The translations under genes and the position numbers were made by a program. The notes below the pieces were generated by a model that made no database searches, had not been told where the DNA came from, and saw only the letters and a list, made by a program, of their open reading frames with translations. From assembly GCF_004151105.1 (NCBI RefSeq), contig NZ_PHRF01000056.1:1-64000 (forward strand): 64,000 bases of DNA, written 5' to 3'. The stretch is from Streptomyces sp. L-9-10. GTDB taxonomy: Bacteria > Actinomycetota > Actinomycetes > Streptomycetales > Streptomycetaceae. Shown here piece after piece: positions 8,348-16,750 of the stretch (position 1 is the first letter of the stretch; every line of letters starts with the position of its first letter).

Positions 8348-11300
8348 CTAGCTATCGGAAGATTTTCCACTCGAACGGGTGGTACCCGCCGCCGCACCCG
8401 CCTTGACGGGGTTGTCCTTCGCGGGCACGGCAGGTGCCTCGAACGACTCCAACGCTTCGAGTACGTCCTGAACGCGGGAGATCTCGGCCTGGATGTCCTC
8501 CCGTCTGCGGACCAGTACGTCGAGTTCGCGTTTGCCCTCGTCGACGGTCTGTTTGGCCTGTTGGGCGGCGTCCGCACGCAACTTCTCGGCCTCCCTGACG
8601 AGTTCGGCCTTCTTCAGCTCGGCTTCCTTGAGCAGCCCCTCGGCCTTCTTCACGGCGGCGATACGGACCTTGCTCGCCTCCGAACCGGCCTCGGCCACCA
8701 GCTCCTTGGCCTTCGCCTCGGCCTCCGCGCGCTGCTCGTTGGCCGCCTTCATCAGGTTGTCGACGCGCTCGCCCGCGGTTCTCAGCTGCTCGGACGTCTC
8801 GCGCCTGGCCCGCTCGTGCAGTTGCTCGATCTCGGCCTCGACGCGCACGCGCAGCTCCTCGGCCCGTTCCCGGCCGGCCGTCGCGTCCCTGCGCGCGCCG
8901 ACGAGCAGCTCGTCCGCGTCCGTACGGGCCCTCTCCACCAGGGAGTTGCCCTCGACGGTGGCGTCCGCGGTGATACGGCCCGCCTCCGTGCGGGCGGCCC
9001 CCACCATCCTATCGGCCTGCGTCTCGGCCTCGGTGGCGGCCCGAAGCGCCTCTTCCTGGGCCTTGTTGATGAGCTGGTCGGCCTGTTCGGCGGCGTCCGA
9101 GCGGCGCTTGGCCGCGTCCTTGCGCGCCTCGTCCAGGAGCCAGTCCGTCTCCTCCTGGGCCTCGCTCCTGAGCCGTTCCGCGTCGGCCTCGGTCTCCCGC
9201 TTGAACTGCTCGGCGTCGATCCGCAGCCGCTCGGCGGCCTGCTGCGCGGCGCCCACCGTCTCGGCGGCCTCCGCGCGCATCCGCTCGGCCTCGCTCGTGG
9301 CCTCCCCGATGAGCCGGTCGGCCTGGCCGGCGGCGTCGCCGCGGATCCGGTTGGCGTCCTCGCGGGCCTCGGCACGGGCACGGGCCGCGTCCTGCTCCGC
9401 CGAGGCGAGCGAGTCCGACGCCTCGGTCCGTACCCGCTGCGCGTACTCGGCGGTGTCCGAACGCAGCCGCTCCGCCTCCGCGATCGCCTCGCCGACCGTG
9501 CGCTCGGCGAGCGCCTGCGCGGCGTCCGCCTCCTCCTGGGCCCGCAGCCGGATCCGGTTGGCGTCCTCGGCGGCGCGCTCCCGCTCGGCGTACGCGTCGG
9601 CGCGCAGCCGGTCGGCCTCCTCCTGCGCCTCCGTCCTCGTCCGCTCCGCCGCGTGCTCGGCGGCGGCCCGCAGCCCGGTGATCTCCTGCTCGGCCTGGTC
9701 CTGGAGACCGGCGACGGAATCCCGTACCTGCTGGGCGGTCTGCTCGGCGGCGGCCACCAGTTCCGTGGCGCGGTAGTCCGCCTCCGAGACCAGCCGCTGC
9801 GCCTCGGTCTGGGCCTCCTCGACCCGGTTACGGGCCGACGCGAGAAGCTCCTCGCTCTGCTCGCGGGCCCGCTCGCGCTCCTGCTCCGCCTCCGCGCGGG
9901 CGGCCGTCAGCGTCTCCTCGGCCTCGCGGCGGCGGCGGGTCGCCTCCTCCTGCGCGGCGGCCAGCGCCTCGGCGGCCTCGGTGCCGACCCGCTCGGCGGC
10001 GGCGGCGGCCTCGGTCCTGATCCGGTCAGCGCTCTCCTGTGCCTCGGTCTTGAGCCGCTCGGCCTCCGTGGCGGCCTCGGAGCGCAGCCGTACGGCCGCG
10101 GTCTCCGCCTCGGCGCGCGACTGCGAGGCGTCGGCCGCGGCCTCGTCACGCAGCCGCTCCGCCTCCTGCTCGGCCTGCGCCTGGAGCGTACGGATCCGCT
10201 CCGCGGCCTCGGCGCGCAGCCGGTCGGTCTCCTCGCCGGCCTCCCGCCGGATCCGCTCGCTCTCGGCGCGGGCGTCGGTGAGCGCCTCCTCGGCGGAGGA
10301 CAGCCGCTGCTCCGCCTCCGTGTGGAGCCGCGTCAGCTCGCCGGCCGCCTCGGCCTTACGGGACTCGACGCCCCGCTCGGTCTCCTCGCGCAGCTCGGCC
10401 GCGGCCTGCTCGGCGGCGGCCGTGGTGGCCTCGGCCTGCTCCTCGCCCTCCGCGCGCAGCCTGTCGGCCTCGGCGCGGGTGCGCTCCAGGGTCTCCTCGG
10501 CCTGCCGGCGCAGCGTCGTGGCGCGCTCGATGGCTTCGGTGCGTACCCGCTCGCTCTCGGTGGTGGCGCCCGAGCGCACCTCGTCGGCGTCCGCCTTGGC
10601 CTTCGTCAGCAGTTCCTCGGCGGACTTGGCCGCCTCTTCGATCTTCTGGACGGCCTCGCGGCGCGCCTCGCCGCGGATCCGCTCGCCCTCCGCGACCGCC
10701 TCGGCCCGCAGCTGCTCGGCCTCGCCGCGCAGCCTGCGCGCCTCCTCCTGGAGCTCGACCGTCTTGGCGCGGTACTCCTTGGTGTCGTCCTTGGCCGCGC
10801 CCTTGAGCTGGTCGGCCTGTTCCGCGGCCTCGCCGCGCAGCCGGTCCGCCTCGGCCTCGGCCTCGCGGCGGATCCGCTCGGCCTCCTCGCTCGCGGACCT
10901 GGTGGTGGCCTTGGCGTCGTCGGACGCCTTGGTCAGCACCTCTTCCGCGGTACGGGCCGCCTTGGCCAGCTGGGCCGCGGTGTCCTCGGCGGCGACCGTA
11001 CGGGCCTTCTCCGCGGCCTCCGCGACCAGTTTCTCGGCCTCCGCGCGGGCGTCGGCGAGCGCCTGCTCGGCCTCGGCCTTGGTCGCCTCGGCCTCCTGTG
11101 TCGCCTCGCCGACCAGCCGCGCGATCTCCGACTTGGCGGTGCGCGTGCGCTGCTCGTTCTGCGACTCGGCGGCGGCCAGCCGCTTGACCGCGGCCTCCTT
11201 GGCCTCCGCGGCGACCTTCTCCGCCTCGGCGCGGGCCTCGCGCAGCCGCTCCCGCGCCTCCTGCATCCGCTGCTCGGCCGCGCGGCCCAGCTCGGCGGCC

Positions 11301-12067
11301 TGCTGGCGGGCCTGGTCGGCCTCGGCGGTGGTGGACGTACGGAGCTGCTCGGCGTGGCTGGTGGCCTCCTGCGCCTGCGCGGAGGCGGCGTTCAGCAGCC
11401 GCTCGGCGTCCCTGCGAGCGCGCAGCAGGATCGCTTCGGCTTCCGAGCGGGCCGTCTCGGACTCCGCGCCCAGCCGCCGCCGCGCCTCCTCGGTGACCCG
11501 GGCGGCCTCCGCGCGGGCCGCGGCCAGGGACTGCTCCGCCTCGGCGCGGGACTCGTCGAGCAGCCGCCTGGCCTGGGATTCGGTACGGGCACGCAGCTGC
11601 TCGGCCCAGGCGACGTTCTCGTTGACATGCGACTCGACGGTCTGCCGGCGCTCCGCCAGCTCCTGGTCGAGCCGCTGCCTGCGCTGGACGGCCTCGGCGT
11701 GCAGCTCGGCCTGGAGCCTGGCCTGGTGCTCGGCGTGCTCCTGGAGGATGCGCTGCGTCTGGGCGCGCGCGTCCCGCAGCTCGCGCTCGGCGTCCGCGCG
11801 CATCTGCTCCGCCTGCATCTGGGCGTTCCGCAGGTGCTGTTCGGCCTGATAGCCGAGGTCCCCGCTGTCGTACGACGAGGGACGGGTCGCCAGCGTACGG
11901 CGTGCCTCGTGGAGCTTGGCGCGCAAGACCTCGACCTGGTAACCGAGGTCCTCGGCGTGCTGGACGGCCTTCTCCCGCGCGGTCTTCAGCCGGTCCATCT
12001 CGGCTTCGAACCGCGAGAGGTGGTCGTCGTCAGCTCGGTGGCTCTCCTGGCGTTCGTAGCCCCGCAC
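8348..12067 (-). CDS. scy: Scy, polar-growth coiled-coil scaffold
   Basis: A 1239-residue protein, coiled-coil over nearly its whole length. It matches Scy (Streptomyces cytoskeletal element), which organises the tip polarisome with DivIVA and FilP and controls hyphal tip number. The start is taken as GTG 12067 (VRGYERQESHRADDDHLSRFEAEMDRL), with GGGA about ten bases upstream; a TTG at 12097 could add ten residues. After a heptad-type N-terminal part, an unusual long-period repeat dominates, rich in AEAERLR, EADRLR and AAEQAD; the family is known for a coiled-coil variant with a 51-residue super-period. It is somewhat shorter than the ~1326 residues recalled for S. coelicolor, consistent with loss or gain of repeat units. 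Confidence 0.95.
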   Translation of the reverse strand: MRGYERQESHRADDDHLSRFEAEMDRLKTAREKAVQHAEDLGYQVEVLRAKLHEARRTLATRPSSYDSGDLGYQAEQHLRNAQMQAEQMRADAERELRDARAQTQRILQEHAEHQARLQAELHAEAVQRRQRLDQELAERRQTVESHVNENVAWAEQLRARTESQARRLLDESRAEAEQSLAAARAEAARVTEEARRRLGAESETARSEAEAILLRARRDAERLLNAASAQAQEATSHAEQLRTSTTAEADQARQQAAELGRAAEQRMQEARERLREARAEAEKVAAEAKEAAVKRLAAAESQNEQRTRTAKSEIARLVGEATQEAEATKAEAEQALADARAEAEKLVAEAAEKARTVAAEDTAAQLAKAARTAEEVLTKASDDAKATTRSASEEAERIRREAEAEADRLRGEAAEQADQLKGAAKDDTKEYRAKTVELQEEARRLRGEAEQLRAEAVAEGERIRGEARREAVQKIEEAAKSAEELLTKAKADADEVRSGATTESERVRTEAIERATTLRRQAEETLERTRAEADRLRAEGEEQAEATTAAAEQAAAELREETERGVESRKAEAAGELTRLHTEAEQRLSSAEEALTDARAESERIRREAGEETDRLRAEAAERIRTLQAQAEQEAERLRDEAAADASQSRAEAETAAVRLRSEAATEAERLKTEAQESADRIRTEAAAAAERVGTEAAEALAAAQEEATRRRREAEETLTAARAEAEQERERAREQSEELLASARNRVEEAQTEAQRLVSEADYRATELVAAAEQTAQQVRDSVAGLQDQAEQEITGLRAAAEHAAERTRTEAQEEADRLRADAYAERERAAEDANRIRLRAQEEADAAQALAERTVGEAIAEAERLRSDTAEYAQRVRTEASDSLASAEQDAARARAEAREDANRIRGDAAGQADRLIGEATSEAERMRAEAAETVGAAQQAAERLRIDAEQFKRETEADAERLRSEAQEETDWLLDEARKDAAKRRSDAAEQADQLINKAQEEALRAATEAETQADRMVGAARTEAGRITADATVEGNSLVERARTDADELLVGARRDATAGRERAEELRVRVEAEIEQLHERARRETSEQLRTAGERVDNLMKAANEQRAEAEAKAKELVAEAGSEASKVRIAAVKKAEGLLKEAELKKAELVREAEKLRADAAQQAKQTVDEGKRELDVLVRRREDIQAEISRVQDVLEALESFEAPAVPAKDNPVKAGAAAGTTRSSGKSSDS

Positions 12068-12226
12068 TGCGCGGTCCCATCCGTCCCCTGGTCGCAACTG
12101 CCCAATTGAGCACCGTTCGCGGCGAACGGCCCCCCGGGGAATGGTGACAGATCTTCGGCAGGGGCGCGGCCCCGGCCCGGCCCCGGCCCGGAGCGCCCCA
12201 CTCTACCGGGCCGGGAATCCTTAAGG

Positions 12227-12655
12227 TCAGTGCTCCGGGCGGGAGGTGACCAGTTCTGTGAGTACGCCGTGGCAGTCCTTGGGGTGGAGGAACGTGATGC
12301 GGGAGCCCATGGACCCGGTGCGCGGCTCGTCGTACAGAACGCGTACGCCCTTGTCACGGACCGACTGGGCGTCACCGTCGACGTCCGCCGTACCGAACGC
12401 GATGTGGTGAACGCCCTCGCCGTTCTTCGCCAGCCATTTCCCGACGGCCGAATCCTCCCGGATGGATTCGAGGAGCTGAAGGTACGAAGCCCCGCCGTCG
12501 GACGTCTCGTTGATCTTGAGCATGGCCTCCCGGACGCCCTGCTCCTCGTTGACCTCGGTGTGGAAGACCTCGAAGCCGTAGGTCGCCCGGTAGAACTCGA
12601 CGGTCTTGTCGAGGTCGAAGCAGGCGATTCCGATGTGGTCGATTCGCGTCAGCAT
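12227..12655 (-). CDS. mce: Methylmalonyl-CoA epimerase
   Basis: This 142-residue protein of the glyoxalase/VOC fold interconverts (2R)- and (2S)-methylmalonyl-CoA. Metal ligands are visible in order: His in TRIDHIGIA, Gln in SYLQLLES, His in EGVHHIAFG and Glu in GVLTELV. The length is typical. It is divergent from the acetyl-CoA acetyltransferase gene across a 145-base promoter region. Together with meaB and icmA in this window it belongs to the B12-dependent acyl-CoA mutase pathway that links propionyl/butyryl-CoA and succinyl-CoA pools. Confidence 0.95.
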   Translation of the reverse strand: MLTRIDHIGIACFDLDKTVEFYRATYGFEVFHTEVNEEQGVREAMLKINETSDGGASYLQLLESIREDSAVGKWLAKNGEGVHHIAFGTADVDGDAQSVRDKGVRVLYDEPRTGSMGSRITFLHPKDCHGVLTELVTSRPEH

Positions 12656-12800
12656 GGAGACAGTGCAGCGTCACCGCGGTGATTACGCAACGTGCGCGCG
12701 ATCACACGCGCTGCCTGGTGACCCGTGGGAGAACCGCTCAGTACATTGAAAGTAAACCCTCGTTCACTCCTCAAGCTGTACGCAAAGGGGATCGCGTCTC

Positions 12801-14000
12801 ATGTCGGATACGAACACCAACAGATCTGTGATCGTCGCGGGCGCCCGCACCCCCATGGGGCGGCTCCTGGGCTCGCTGAAGTCCTTCTCCGGTGCGGAGC
12901 TGGGCGGCTTCGCGATCAAGGCGGCACTGGACCGGGCCGGGATCAGCGGCGACCAGGTGCAGTACGTGATCATGGGCCAGGTACTCCAGGCCGGGGCAGG
13001 GCAGATCCCGGCACGCCAGGCCGCGGTCAAGGGCGGAATCCCGATGAGCGTCCCCGCGCTCACCGTCAACAAGGTCTGTCTCTCCGGACTCGACGCGATC
13101 GCGCTGGCCGACCAGCTGATCCGCGCCGGTGAGTTCGAGGTGGTGGTCGCGGGCGGCCAGGAGTCGATGACCAACGCCCCGCACCTGCTCCCGAAGTCCC
13201 GGGAGGGCTACAAGTACGGCGCCATGGAGATGCTCGACTCGATGGCGTACGACGGACTGACCGACTCGTTCGAGGACATCGCCATGGGCGCCTCGACGGA
13301 GAAGCACAACACCCGGCTGGGCATCGCGCGCGCCCCGCAGGACGAGTTCGGCGCGCTCTCGCACCAGCGGGCCGCGGCGGCGCAGAAGAACGGTGTCTTC
13401 GAGGCCGAGATCACGCCCGTCGAGATCCCGCAGCGCAAGGGCGACCCGGTGCTCTTCGCACAGGACGAGGGCATCCGCGCCGAGACGACCGTGGAGTCCC
13501 TGGCCAGACTGCGGCCCGCGTTCTCCAAGGACGGCACGATCACGGCCGGCACGTCCTCGCAGATCTCCGACGGCGCGGCGGCGGTCGTGGTGATGAGCAA
13601 GGCCAAGGCCCTGGAGCTGGGTCTTGAGTGGATCGCGGAGATCGGCGCGCACGGCAATGTGGCGGGCCCGGACAACTCGCTCCAGTCCCAGCCGTCGAAC
13701 GCGATCCAGCACGCCCTGAAGAAGGAGGGCATCGGCGTCGACGACCTCGACCTCATCGAGATCAACGAGGCGTTCGCGGCCGTCGCGGTGCAGTCAATGA
13801 AGGACCTCGGGGTTTCCCCGGAAAAGGTGAATGTGAACGGCGGCGCGATCGCCCTCGGGCACCCGATCGGCATGTCAGGCGCCCGGCTCGTCCTCCATCT
13901 CGCGCTGGAGCTGAAGCGGCGCGGCGGCGGGACCGGCGTGGCGGCGCTGTGCGGTGGCGGCGGCCAGGGCGACGCGCTGATCGTGCGCGTGGCCGGGTAG
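12801..14000 (+). CDS. Acetyl-CoA C-acetyltransferase (thiolase)
   Basis: This 399-residue thiolase condenses two acetyl-CoA to acetoacetyl-CoA, or the reverse. The active-site Cys93 lies in VNKVCLSGLDAI, the catalytic His in GHPIGMSGARLV and the second Cys in AALCGGGGQGDAL near the C-terminus, all in the expected order and spacing. AAGGGG lies about ten bases before the ATG. It is followed 66 bases later by meaB in the same direction, a plausible operon. In streptomycetes this gene feeds the ethylmalonyl-CoA/butyryl-CoA route with acetoacetyl-CoA. Confidence 0.94.
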   Translation: MSDTNTNRSVIVAGARTPMGRLLGSLKSFSGAELGGFAIKAALDRAGISGDQVQYVIMGQVLQAGAGQIPARQAAVKGGIPMSVPALTVNKVCLSGLDAIALADQLIRAGEFEVVVAGGQESMTNAPHLLPKSREGYKYGAMEMLDSMAYDGLTDSFEDIAMGASTEKHNTRLGIARAPQDEFGALSHQRAAAAQKNGVFEAEITPVEIPQRKGDPVLFAQDEGIRAETTVESLARLRPAFSKDGTITAGTSSQISDGAAAVVVMSKAKALELGLEWIAEIGAHGNVAGPDNSLQSQPSNAIQHALKKEGIGVDDLDLIEINEAFAAVAVQSMKDLGVSPEKVNVNGGAIALGHPIGMSGARLVLHLALELKRRGGGTGVAALCGGGGQGDALIVRVAG

Positions 14001-14066
14001 GAACCCGGGCGGGAACGCAGCGGTGCGGGTGCGAGTACGGGTACGGACCGAAGGAACGGAGCTGTG

Positions 14067-15026
14067 ATGCAGGACGTCCCCGAGCTGGTGGCTCAGGCGC
14101 GAGAGGGCCGGCCGCGGGCCGTGGCCCGGCTGATCTCACTGGTCGAGGGGGCGTCCCCGCAGCTGCGCGAGGTGATGGCCGCGCTGGCACCGCTCGCTGG
14201 CAACGCGTATGTCATCGGTGTGACCGGATCGCCCGGTGTCGGCAAGTCGACCTCGACCTCCGCGCTGGTCTCCGCGTACCGGAAGGCGGGCAAGCGGGTC
14301 GCGGTGCTGGCCGTCGACCCCTCGTCCCCCTTCTCCGGCGGAGCGCTGCTCGGCGACCGCGTCCGGATGTCCGAGCACGCCTCCGACCCCGGTGTCTACA
14401 TCCGCTCCATGGCCACCCGCGGCCATCTCGGCGGACTGGCCTGGGCCGCGCCGCAGGCGATCAGGGTGCTGGACGCGGCGGGGTGCGACGTGATCCTGGT
14501 GGAGACCGTCGGGGTCGGCCAGTCGGAGGTCGAGATCGCCTCGCAGGCCGACACCTCGGTGGTGCTGCTCGCGCCGGGCATGGGCGACGGCATCCAGGCG
14601 GCGAAGGCCGGGATCCTGGAGATCGGCGATGTGTACGTGGTCAACAAGGCGGACCGTGACGGCGCCGACGCGACGGCCCGCGAGCTCAACCACATGCTGG
14701 GCCTCGGCGAATCGCGGGGGCCCGGCGACTGGCGCCCGCCCATCGTCAAGACCGTCGCCGCGCGGGGCGAGGGCATCGACGAGGTGGTGGAGGCCCTGGA
14801 GAAGCACCGCGCCTGGCTGGAGGAGCACGACGCCCTCGCTCTCCGCCGCGCCCGCCGCGCGGCCCGCGAGGTGGAGACCATCGCGGTCACCACGCTCCGC
14901 GAGCGCATCGGTGATCTGCACGGGGACCGGCGGCTCGGCGCGCTGGCGGAGCGGATCGTGGCGGGGGAGCTGGACCCGTACACGGCGGCGGACGAGCTGG
15001 TGGCGGGCCTGACGGACGGGGCCTGA
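14067..15026 (+). CDS. meaB: MeaB, mutase-associated GTPase chaperone
   Basis: This 319-residue G3E-family GTPase protects and loads cobalamin into methylmalonyl-CoA-type mutases. The P-loop GVTGSPGVGKST lies near residue 50; downstream are AVDPSSPFSGGALLGDRVRM, ETVGVGQSEVEI (base-switch region) and VNKADRDG (guanine-specificity NKAD). Both GTG 14064 and ATG 14067 lie behind the AAGGA at 14051–14055; the difference is one residue. The neighbours mce and thiolase and the nearby icmA are its logical clients or partners. Confidence 0.94.
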   Translation: MQDVPELVAQAREGRPRAVARLISLVEGASPQLREVMAALAPLAGNAYVIGVTGSPGVGKSTSTSALVSAYRKAGKRVAVLAVDPSSPFSGGALLGDRVRMSEHASDPGVYIRSMATRGHLGGLAWAAPQAIRVLDAAGCDVILVETVGVGQSEVEIASQADTSVVLLAPGMGDGIQAAKAGILEIGDVYVVNKADRDGADATARELNHMLGLGESRGPGDWRPPIVKTVAARGEGIDEVVEALEKHRAWLEEHDALALRRARRAAREVETIAVTTLRERIGDLHGDRRLGALAERIVAGELDPYTAADELVAGLTDGA

Positions 15027-15088
15027 CGCACCGGGCCCGACTGATCGGCCCGACGTACGGGGCTGACGTACGGCCCTGACGCACCGAA

Positions 15089-15113
15089 CCGCCCGGCCGC
15101 GGTGGCCGGGCGG
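15089..15113. terminator. Ten-pair hairpin between meaB and PepSY gene
   Basis: CCGCCCGGCC at 15089–15098 is the exact complement of GGCCGGGCGG at 15104–15113, with a five-base loop. It lies between two converging genes and is a likely bidirectional terminator. Confidence 0.65.
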
Positions 15114-15156
15114 AGGCGCGGGTGACCGTGCCGGTGGGGCGGCTCAGCCGTCCGGG

Positions 15157-15180
15157 CGGACGTCTCAGCGGACGTCTCAG
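15157..15180. repeat. 12-base tandem duplication
   Basis: CGGACGTCTCAG occurs twice head to tail, with the second copy covering the stop codon of the PepSY protein gene. It is probably a slippage product with no further meaning. Confidence 0.6.
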
Positions 15181-15971
15181 TCGTCGTAACGGTCGTCGTC
15201 GTGGTCATCGCGGTCGTCATGGCCGCCGCGGCCGTCGTCGTCACCGTGGTCGTCCCGGCCGTCGTCGTCGCGGTCCACGGTGACCTCGCCGGTCGTGGCG
15301 TGCACGTTCAGCTCGTGCGTACGGCCGTCCTCGCCCCGTACGTCGATCTCCCAGCGGCCGTCGTGGTCGTCGTCGATCTCGGCGGAGGTCACCGTCCCGG
15401 GTGCGGAGGCGAGGGCGGCGGCCACCGCGCGCTGGACGTCCACGGAGGCGGCGCGCAGCGCGGCGCGGTCGTCGCCGTGGTCGTCGTCCCGGTCGTCGTC
15501 CCCGTCGTCGTCGCGGTCCACCCGCACCGCGCCGGTGGCCGCGTCGACGCGCAGTTCGTGCCAGCGGTTGTCCTTGCCGAACAGGTCGATCTCCCAGTGG
15601 CGGTCGCCGTCGTCGTCCCGCTCGACGGAGGCCACGGCGCCCGGGTGCTCCTTCAGGGCCGCGGCGGCGGCCTCGCCCGCGGTCAGGCCCGTACCGTTCC
15701 CGCCGGCCGGCTGCCGCTTCACCGGCGCACGGTCGTCCTTGCCGTCGTCCCTGCCGTCGTCCTTCCCGCCGTCCCCGTCGTCCCGGGAGTCGTCGAGGAC
15801 GTCGTTCCCGGAGTCGTCCGACACCACCCCGAGCTGCGCGACCGGCGCGGGCAGCGTCGCCGTCCCCGTGGCTCCCCGGCTGTCGTCGCCTCCCATGGCG
15901 ACCGCCGTGTAGGTGCCGCCGCCGATCAGTGCCGCCGCGGTGATGGCTGCGATGACGAGATTGCGCTTCAT
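15177..15971 (-). CDS. Exported Asp-rich protein with two PepSY domains
   Basis: A 264-residue protein with an N-terminal signal or anchor (MKRNLVIAAITAAALIGGG). A first acidic linker (DDGDGGKDDGRDDGKDD) leads to two PepSY-like repeats: TAGEAAAAALKEHPGAVASVERDDDGDRHWEIDLF and VQRAVAAALASAPGTVTSAEIDDDHDGRWEID. These are joined and followed by Asp/His-rich runs, ending YDD. PepSY domains are often peptidase inhibitors or modulators of cell-envelope sensors; the acidic runs could bind divalent cations (inference). It is divergent from a two-component system whose sensor has a matching Asp-rich extracellular loop, and the shared 116-base promoter region has a regular repeat pattern, so it is likely both a target and a partner of that system. 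Confidence 0.85.
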   Translation of the reverse strand: MKRNLVIAAITAAALIGGGTYTAVAMGGDDSRGATGTATLPAPVAQLGVVSDDSGNDVLDDSRDDGDGGKDDGRDDGKDDRAPVKRQPAGGNGTGLTAGEAAAAALKEHPGAVASVERDDDGDRHWEIDLFGKDNRWHELRVDAATGAVRVDRDDDGDDDRDDDHGDDRAALRAASVDVQRAVAAALASAPGTVTSAEIDDDHDGRWEIDVRGEDGRTHELNVHATTGEVTVDRDDDGRDDHGDDDGRGGHDDRDDHDDDRYDD

Positions 15972-16027
15972 GAGGGGTCCTCCCCGAGTCGGTCCGTGTG
16001 GAACGACTTCAATGTGGCGGAGGGAAG

Positions 16028-16066
16028 CTGAAGCCAGCCTGAAGCCACCTGAAGTGATCTTCAGGT
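16028..16066. promoter_or_regulatory. Three CTGAAG direct repeats plus inverted copy
   Basis: CTGAAG occurs at 16028, 16039 and 16049, spaced 11 and 10 bases, about one helical turn, as expected for tandem binding of an OmpR-family dimer. The last copy is also the left arm of the perfect inverted repeat ACCTGAAG-TGAT-CTTCAGGT (16047–16066). The array lies 22–60 bases upstream of the response regulator start and between the divergent PepSY and regulator genes. It is a strong candidate autoregulatory box. Confidence 0.6.
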
Positions 16067-16087
16067 TCCGTTTGGGAAGCTGGGGCC

Positions 16088-16750
16088 ATGCGTTTGTTGA
16101 TCGTGGAGGACGAGAAGCGGCTCGCGGTGTCGCTCGCCAAGGGGCTGAGGGCCGAGGGCTTCGCCGTCGACGTCGTCCACGACGGCCTCGAAGGGCTGTA
16201 CCGGGCGGGCGAGGGCGTGTACGACCTGGTCGTGCTCGACATCATGCTGCCCGGCATGAACGGCTACCGCGTCTGCGCCGCCCTGCGCGCGGCCGGTCAT
16301 GACGTACCCATCCTGATGCTCACCGCGAAGGACGGCGAGTACGACGAGGCGGAGGGGCTGGACACCGGCGCCGACGACTATCTGACCAAGCCGTTCTCGT
16401 ACGTCGTGCTCGTCGCCCGGGTCAAGGCCCTGCTGCGCCGCCGCGGCTCGTCCGGTGCCTCGCCCGTGCTGCGGATCGGGAGTCTCACCGTCGACACCGC
16501 CGCCCGCCGCGTCTTCCGGGACGGGACCGAAGTGGCACTCACCGCCAAGGAGTTCGCGGTGCTCGAACAACTGGCGGTCAGGGCCGGCGAGGTGGTCGGC
16601 AAACCGGAGATCCTGGAGCACGTCTGGGACTTCGCCTACGACGGCGACCCCAACATCATCGAGGTCTACATCAGCGCCCTGCGGCGCAAGCTCGGCGCCG
16701 CGGCCATCCAGACGGTGCGCGGCGCCGGGTACCGGCTGGTCGCGTCATGA
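16088..16750 (+). CDS. OmpR-family response regulator
   Basis: This 220-residue regulator has a receiver domain with acidic pocket EDE (residues 7–9), phosphoacceptor Asp51 in VVLDIMLPG, Thr79 in LMLTAKDG and Lys101 in YLTKPFS, followed by a winged-helix output domain (LTAKEFAVLEQLAVRAGEVV, NIIEVYISALRRKLG, VRGAGYRLV). Its stop overlaps the start of the sensor kinase by four bases (ATGA). It probably controls the divergent Asp-rich PepSY gene and its own promoter through the CTGAAG array. Confidence 0.95.
   Translation: MRLLIVEDEKRLAVSLAKGLRAEGFAVDVVHDGLEGLYRAGEGVYDLVVLDIMLPGMNGYRVCAALRAAGHDVPILMLTAKDGEYDEAEGLDTGADDYLTKPFSYVVLVARVKALLRRRGSSGASPVLRIGSLTVDTAARRVFRDGTEVALTAKEFAVLEQLAVRAGEVVGKPEILEHVWDFAYDGDPNIIEVYISALRRKLGAAAIQTVRGAGYRLVAS

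Noticed and set aside
8348..12067. Short regularly recurring DNA words that might suggest a CRISPR or satellite array
   Set aside because: They follow the coding periodicity of coiled-coil codons on the minus strand, without constant repeats or unique spacers.
8306..12109. Uninterrupted 1267-codon frame antisense to scy, and others inside it
   Set aside because: It is a mirror of the Ala/Glu/Arg-rich, repeat-biased coding of Scy at high GC; it has no ribosome site, no recognisable domain and a Gly/Leu/Arg composition typical of antisense shadows.
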